From the NCBI GenBank assembly GCA_049591635.1, contig JBAWFF010000327.1, positions 1-17,517 on the forward strand: a DNA stretch of 17,517 nt. The letters run 5' to 3'. This DNA comes from DATFDN01 sp049591635. GTDB taxonomy: Bacteria; Pseudomonadota; Alphaproteobacteria; Acetobacterales; Acetobacteraceae. A model generated the notes under the pieces. The model saw nothing but the letters and a program-made list of their open reading frames with translations, made no database searches and was not told the DNA's origin. The translations under genes were made by a program, and so were the position numbers. Of the stretch, positions 13,445 through 17,517 are shown piece after piece (within the stretch, counting starts at the first letter, position 1; each line of letters opens with the position of its first letter).

Positions 13445-14701
13445 ATGTCGCGCCGCAGTCGCTTGCTCGCCGCCACCTTCGCGCTTGGCATGTTCGCGTT
13501 CACCGCCCGCCCCGCGACCGCGCAGCAACCGCTCACCATCGGGTTCGCCATGTCGCTCACTGGCGGCCTAGCCCCGAACGGCAAGGCGGCGCTGCTGGCG
13601 ATGCAGATCTGGGCCGAGGACACCAACGCCAAAGGCGGGCTGCTGCATCGGCCGGTGAAGCTGATTTACTACGACGATCAGAGCAATCCCGCGCAAATCC
13701 CTGGAATCTATACGAAGCTTCTCGACGTGGACCGGGTCGATCTGGTGGTTGGGGGGTATGCGACCAACATGATCGCCCCTGCCCTGCCGGTCATCATCGC
13801 CCACCAGCGGACCTTCATCGGGCTGCTCGGCCTCGATGTGAACTCGAAGTTCCACTATCCGAAATACTTCTCCATCGCCCCCACCGGTGGCCCGCATCCC
13901 AAGCAAAGCTTCTCGCAGCCGTTCTTCGCGGTCGCCGCTGCCATGCAGCCCAAGCCGGTCCGCCTCGCCCTGGTCGGCGCGGACGCGGAGTTCCCGAAGA
14001 ACGCGCTCGACGGCGCGCGGGATCTCGCGAAGGCGGACGGGTTCAGCGTGGTCTACGACCGCTCCTACCCGCCGAGCACCGCCGATTTCAGCCCGATCAT
14101 CCATGCCATCGCGGCGACCAGGCCCGACGTCGTCTTCGTCGCCTCCTACCCGCCCGACACCGTGGGCATGCTGCGGGCGGCGCGCGAGGTCGGCCTGAAG
14201 GCGCGGCTGTTCGGTGGCGGGATGGTCGGGCTGCAATCGACCTCGATCAAGATGCAGCTCGGCGACTTGCTCAACGGCGTCGTCGACTACGATTTCTGGC
14301 TGCCGGTGGCCCGCTTCGCGACTCCCGACGCGATGGCCTTCCTCAAGGAATACCAGGCGAAGGCCGCCGCCGCCGGGGTCGATGCGCTGGGCTATTACCT
14401 CCCGCCGTTCGCCTACGCCGACATGCAGGTGCTGGCCGACGCCGTGGAGGCGACCAAGGGCACCAACGACGACAAGCTCGCCGACTACCTGCGGACCCAC
14501 GAGTTCCAGACCGTGGTCGGCCCAATCAAATTCGGTCCGGGCGGCGAGTGGACCGACGCCCGCGTGCTGGAGGTGCAGTTCCAGGGCGTGACCGGCCATG
14601 ATCTGGCGCAGTTCAAGGACCCGAAGACGGAGGTGATCCTGTCGCCGTCGGAGTACAAGTCGGGCACCCTGCGCGCACCGTACCAGGATGCGCAGCATTG
14701 A
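13445..14701 (+). CDS. periplasmic substrate-binding protein, LivK-like (Peripla_BP_6 type), first copy
   Basis: A 418-residue protein with a Sec signal peptide (basic MSRRSR, hydrophobic core, cleavage likely after ATA at residue 26). The mature part starts QQPLTIGFAMSLTGGLAPNG and continues with WAEDTNAKGGLLHRPVKL and YYDDQSNP, the type I periplasmic binding fold of branched-chain amino acid and related ABC importers. The ligand is not predictable; members of this group bind amino acids, amides, aromatic acids and others. The ATG at 13445 has a strong GGAGGA box about seven bases upstream; the open frame extends further back but that part overlaps vapB on the other strand and is not real. 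No permease or ATPase gene is nearby. The next gene is a close paralogue whose start overlaps this stop. Confidence 0.92.
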   Translation: MSRRSRLLAATFALGMFAFTARPATAQQPLTIGFAMSLTGGLAPNGKAALLAMQIWAEDTNAKGGLLHRPVKLIYYDDQSNPAQIPGIYTKLLDVDRVDLVVGGYATNMIAPALPVIIAHQRTFIGLLGLDVNSKFHYPKYFSIAPTGGPHPKQSFSQPFFAVAAAMQPKPVRLALVGADAEFPKNALDGARDLAKADGFSVVYDRSYPPSTADFSPIIHAIAATRPDVVFVASYPPDTVGMLRAAREVGLKARLFGGGMVGLQSTSIKMQLGDLLNGVVDYDFWLPVARFATPDAMAFLKEYQAKAAAAGVDALGYYLPPFAYADMQVLADAVEATKGTNDDKLADYLRTHEFQTVVGPIKFGPGGEWTDARVLEVQFQGVTGHDLAQFKDPKTEVILSPSEYKSGTLRAPYQDAQH

Positions 14702-15954
14702 CCCGCTTTCCGCGCGGCCTCGCCGCCTCGCTCGCGGCCGCCGGTCTCCTCTGCCTCACCGCCGCCGCGCCCGCCGCGACGCCGCTGACCATCGGTTTCG
14801 ACATGTCGCTGACCGGCTCGATCGCGCCGAACGGCAAGGCGGCGCTGCTGGCGATGCAGATCTGGGCCGAGGACATCAACGCCAAGGGCGGTTTGCTCGG
14901 CCGCCCGGTCAAGCTTCTGTATTACGACGACCAGAGCAATCCCGCCCTGGTCCCGCAGATCGTCACCAAGCTGCTGGACGTGGACAAGGTCGACCTGCTG
15001 ATCGGCGGCAACGGCACCAACCTCGTGGCGCCCGCCTTGCCCATCGCCATGCAGCGGAACCTGACATTGATCGGGCTGTTCGGCCTCGACGTGAACAGCA
15101 AGTTTCACTACGACCGCTACTTCTCGATGATCCCAGCAGGCGGCCCGAACCCGGCCGAGAGCTTCGCCGAGGGGTTCTTCGCGGTGGCTGCCGGCCTGTC
15201 GCCGAAGCCGGCGACCGTCGCCCTGGTCGGCGCGGACGCCGAGTTCGCGAAGAACGCCGTGAACGGCGCCCGCGCGGCCGCCCGCAAATACGGGTTTCGC
15301 GTCGTCTACGACCGCACCTATCCGCCGAGCACCGCCGACTACAGCCCGATCGTGCGCGCGATCGCCGCGACGCACCCCGACCTCGTCTTCGTCGGCTCCT
15401 ACCCACCCGACACCGTCGGCATGATCCGCGCCGCCCACGAGGTCGGATTGAAGACGCGCATGTTCGGCGGCGGGATGGTCGGCCCGCAAGCCGCCGCCAT
15501 CAAGACCGAGCTTGGCCCGCTGCTGAACGGCATCGTCGATTATGATTTCTGGCTGCCGGTCGGTGCGTTCCGTACGCCCGAGGCGATGGCGTTCCTCGCC
15601 AAATACCAGGCCCGCGCGCCCGCCGCCGGCGTCGACCAGCTGGGCTATTACATCGCCCCCCTCGCCTACGCCGACCTCCAGGTGCTCGGCCAAGCGGTCG
15701 AGGGCATCGGCGGCCTCGATCAGGCGAAGCTCGCGGACTACCTGCGAACCCACGACTTCCATACCGTCGCCGGCGACATCAGCTTCGGTCCGAACGGCGA
15801 ATGGGCGAAGCCGCGCGTGCTGGAGGTGCAGTTCCAGGGCGTCGCCGGCCACGACCTCGCGCAGTTCAAGGATCCGAAAAGCGAGGTGATCCTGTGGCCG
15901 GAGGAAGCGAAGTCGGGGACGGTGCGGGTGCCGTACGAGGATGCGCGGCACTGA
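14698..15954 (+). CDS. periplasmic substrate-binding protein, LivK-like, second tandem copy
   Basis: Also 418 residues and colinear with the preceding protein, with roughly two thirds identical residues by eye, for example the shared PNGKAALLAMQIWAED, YYDDQSNPA, GLDVNSKFHY, ALVGADAEF, SYPPDTVGM and DYDFWLPV segments. The signal peptide is distinct (MTRFPRGLAASLAAAGLLCL, cleavage near APAA). The start is TTG at 14698, overlapping the previous TGA by four bases (TTGA), with AGGA nine bases upstream; the next in-frame ATG (14803) would remove the signal peptide, so TTG is preferred. Co-translation with the first copy is likely. It may serve the same transporter with a different ligand range; transport genes must be elsewhere. 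Confidence 0.9.
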   Translation: MTRFPRGLAASLAAAGLLCLTAAAPAATPLTIGFDMSLTGSIAPNGKAALLAMQIWAEDINAKGGLLGRPVKLLYYDDQSNPALVPQIVTKLLDVDKVDLLIGGNGTNLVAPALPIAMQRNLTLIGLFGLDVNSKFHYDRYFSMIPAGGPNPAESFAEGFFAVAAGLSPKPATVALVGADAEFAKNAVNGARAAARKYGFRVVYDRTYPPSTADYSPIVRAIAATHPDLVFVGSYPPDTVGMIRAAHEVGLKTRMFGGGMVGPQAAAIKTELGPLLNGIVDYDFWLPVGAFRTPEAMAFLAKYQARAPAAGVDQLGYYIAPLAYADLQVLGQAVEGIGGLDQAKLADYLRTHDFHTVAGDISFGPNGEWAKPRVLEVQFQGVAGHDLAQFKDPKSEVILWPEEAKSGTVRVPYEDARH

Positions 15955-15987
15955 GACGGCCGGCGCGCCCGCGGCACGGCGTGACGC

Positions 15988-16788
15988 TCAGGGCGTGCCC
16001 GGCCCATGGGCCAGCATGACAGCGCCGCGGATCATGTCGGCGAAGGCCCGGTCGAAGCCGACGCCGCTGATCCGCCAGTCGTGCTCCACGCCGTTCAGCC
16101 GCACCCGCCAGACCCCGACCCAGCCGAGCGCCTTCACGCTCCACGACAACGAGCCGGTGATCCACAACCGCGCCGGAGGCGGCGTCCCCAGCGGCGCGGG
16201 AAAGCCGACCAGCCCGACGCCCCAGGCGGCAAGATCATCCTCGGTGGGAAAATGAACACCGACGCCGTCGTCGCTGGCGAGGCGAACGATGGCCTCCCGC
16301 ATCTCCGCGCCGCGCGTGGTTTCGGCCGACAGCAAATAAGGCGTCTGATCGCGGCGCACGATGATCACCGGCACCAGCAACGGCCGCGCCCCGCGCCACG
16401 GCGCGAGGCCGAGCCCGGCCAACGCGGCGTCGATCTTGGCGGGGTTGAACCGGACCGTCAGCTCCTGGGAACGGTCGTAGGTTCCCTGGTCGTCATGCGG
16501 CAGAATCCAGGCCCTGGGGTCGACATAGGTGAAGGAGTCCACCAGCGTCTCGGCATGCGCGGCGAGTGCCGCGACCCTCGGATCGTCGCGCAAGCCCGGC
16601 GCGCCAGACACCTTCACCAGCACGTCCGTCAGGCACTCGGCGAAACCGAGGGGCCGCTGGCGCATATCGGTGCCGGTGACGACGGCGGTGGACTGGTAGA
16701 GGGCGGGGTTGTCCTGGGCGCGCGCTGTCGTCGCGAGCGCGAGGAGGCTGAACAGCAGGACTGGGAACGGCAGGCGGATCATGGCCAT
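15988..16788 (-). CDS. DUF2066-type exported protein
   Basis: A 266-residue protein beginning with a signal peptide (MAMIRLPFPVLLFSLLALAT, cleavage after ARA at residue 24). The body has features I associate with DUF2066: a TAVVTGTDMRQRPLGF start, LVKVSGAPGL, and YDRSQELTVRFNPAKIDAAL. The function of this family is not known; it is expected in the periplasm. A TTG two codons earlier (16794) is possible, but the ATG at 16788 has AGGA six bases upstream and is preferred. The gene is convergent with the binding-protein pair, leaving only 33 bases between stops, and divergent from the Atl gene. Confidence 0.8.
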   Translation of the reverse strand: MAMIRLPFPVLLFSLLALATTARAQDNPALYQSTAVVTGTDMRQRPLGFAECLTDVLVKVSGAPGLRDDPRVAALAAHAETLVDSFTYVDPRAWILPHDDQGTYDRSQELTVRFNPAKIDAALAGLGLAPWRGARPLLVPVIIVRRDQTPYLLSAETTRGAEMREAIVRLASDDGVGVHFPTEDDLAAWGVGLVGFPAPLGTPPPARLWITGSLSWSVKALGWVGVWRVRLNGVEHDWRISGVGFDRAFADMIRGAVMLAHGPGTP

Positions 16789-16946
16789 GCGCAATCCTAC
16801 ACGGCCGCGCGCCGGGGTCGCATCGGGTTTCTTGTCTGCTCGTGCAGCCTAATGTCGCCTTGTCCTGAGAACGGCGCCGGGTCTAACTCGAGGGCCACGC
16901 CAGCCTGTTGCATAGCTGGACAACCACGGGGCGACGAAAGCTGGCG

Positions 16947-17300
16947 ATGCCACCAAGACGCAAGCTGCTCCAGACTGCCCCACCCCAAGGCGATAAAGCC
17001 GTCGCGGCGATTTGCGCCGTCGTCCGCCGCATCCCCAAGGGCTGGGTTGCCACCTATGGCCAAGTCGCCGCGATGGCCGGCCTGCCGAAGCACGCCCGCC
17101 TTGTCGGCCACGTCCTCCAGCGCCTCGACCCGGCGACCAATATTCCCTGGCATCGTGTCGTCAACGCCAAGGGCGAGGTGTCCTATGCCTTATCCCGCAA
17201 CGGCGGCGACGCCTATCAGCAGCGCTTACTGGAAAAGGAAGGCGTCGAGTTCGACGACAGGAACCGCTTCAACTTGGAGCGATTCCGCTGGCTCGATTAG
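16947..17300 (+). CDS. alkyltransferase-like protein (Atl), MGMT C-domain homologue
   Basis: A 117-residue protein corresponding to the C-terminal DNA-binding domain of O6-alkylguanine-DNA alkyltransferase: RRIPKGWVATYGQVAAMAG (28-45) with the Tyr/Arg-type base-flipping residues (Y37, and R51 in KHARLVGHVL), then PWHRVVNAKGEVS (67-79). The acceptor Cys of PCHRV is Trp68 here, so it cannot take up alkyl groups. Known Atl proteins bind O6-alkylguanine and pass the lesion to nucleotide excision repair; that role is inferred. The ATG at 16947 is chosen because the homologous region begins soon after; a TTG at 16908 in the same frame would add 13 residues. No strong Shine-Dalgarno is visible. The divergent gap 16789-16946 holds no clear promoter. 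Confidence 0.9.
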   Translation: MPPRRKLLQTAPPQGDKAVAAICAVVRRIPKGWVATYGQVAAMAGLPKHARLVGHVLQRLDPATNIPWHRVVNAKGEVSYALSRNGGDAYQQRLLEKEGVEFDDRNRFNLERFRWLD

Positions 17301-17395
17301 AAATGGCGGGGCTGAACTGCCACCTGCCGGCGCGGATCAAGCCACGCACCACTGGTCATCATTGGTTGCCGATAACTGGTTATGTGAAGGCCTAA

Positions 17396-17517
17396 GGGTC
17401 TGTTGATAAATAACCGAATCGCGGTGTGATTTTGCGCCGAGGGGGATTCCGGCGCGGCTGAAGTGTGTACTAGATTCGGCGCATGGTTGACGAGGCCGCC
17501 ATCCAACTGCGCTACGA
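17396..17517 (+). mobile_element. probable left end of an insertion sequence (ISAzo13-like), cut by window edge
   Basis: GGGTCTGTTGATAAATAACC at 17396 resembles the terminus of an insertion sequence and lies 87 bases before a transposase-like start. The composition changes here to AT-richer sequence compared with the flanking genes. The other end is outside the window, so the terminal inverted repeat and target duplication cannot be checked. The stretch 17301-17395 between the Atl stop and this point shows no gene, only a short ATAAC/GTTAT palindrome (17372-17383). Confidence 0.45.
17483..17517 (+). CDS. transposase N-terminus, ISAzo13-like (partial)
   Basis: The last 35 bases encode MVDEAAIQLRY in frame from the ATG at 17483. 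This matches my recollection of ISAzo13-family transposases, which begin with M-(V/I)-D-x-x-x-I-x-x-R-Y. Only 11 full codons are visible, so the family call rests on this short motif and on the IS-like sequence just upstream. Whether the transposase is intact cannot be seen. Confidence 0.45.
   Translation, partial: MVDEAAIQLRY

Noticed and set aside
14485..15951. 488-codon minus-strand frame opposite the second binding protein
   Set aside because: A similar frame occurs opposite the first binding protein because the two genes are paralogous; both are shadows.
15973..15999. Possible terminator between the convergent binding-protein and DUF2066 genes (GGCACG/CGTGCC)
   Set aside because: Only a 6-bp stem with a 15-base loop, no T-run, and it extends into the DUF2066 coding end.
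16006..17406. 466-codon plus-strand frame across the DUF2066 gene and Atl region
   Set aside because: It is antisense to the DUF2066 protein and out of frame with Atl; composition is that of a shadow.

Overview
The window is GC-rich, densely coded bacterial chromosome. Its codon use, its protein families (DUF2066 exported protein, ligase-associated beta-CASP exonuclease, LivK-type binding proteins, DHA2 exporter) and its typical alphaproteobacterial intergenic palindromes point to an alphaproteobacterium, most likely Acetobacteraceae or another Rhodospirillales-related group. The taxonomic call is inference; no rRNA or marker gene is present.

Layout. (1) 1-2867, minus strand: two overlapping glycosyltransferase genes, a GT2 enzyme with a duplicated N-terminal module followed by a GT4 enzyme cut by the window edge; probably part of a surface-polysaccharide locus. 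(2) 3106-3666: an HNH nuclease behind a structured leader, then a palindromic repeat at 3696-3778. (3) 3919-10015: a complete type I restriction-modification operon, hsdM-hsdS-hsdR, with AT-richer target-recognition segments in hsdS. (4) 10016-10285: a gap holding five TGTACACG-like boxes spaced exactly 32 bp apart, then a C/G-rich hairpin. (5) 10286-11773: a DHA2-type exporter whose 3' end overlaps a convergent gene. (6) 11697-13332, minus strand: vapB-vapC followed by a metallo-beta-lactamase/beta-CASP exonuclease of the kind normally paired with a DNA ligase; no ligase is in the window. (7) 13445-15954: two tandem, clearly paralogous periplasmic binding proteins without permease or ATPase genes. 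(8) 15988-16788, minus strand: a DUF2066 exported protein; 16947-17300: an alkyltransferase-like (Atl) protein with Trp in place of the acceptor Cys. (9) About 17396 to the end: probable left end of an insertion sequence with the first codons of an ISAzo13-like transposase.

The R-M operon and VapBC are defence or stress modules; the HNH protein, exonuclease and Atl protein are nucleic-acid enzymes or sensors. Nothing shows that they form one pathway. The least explained sequence is the 32-bp-phased box array between hsdR and the exporter. The R-M system itself is of a known type, and I do not see a clearly novel multi-gene system.
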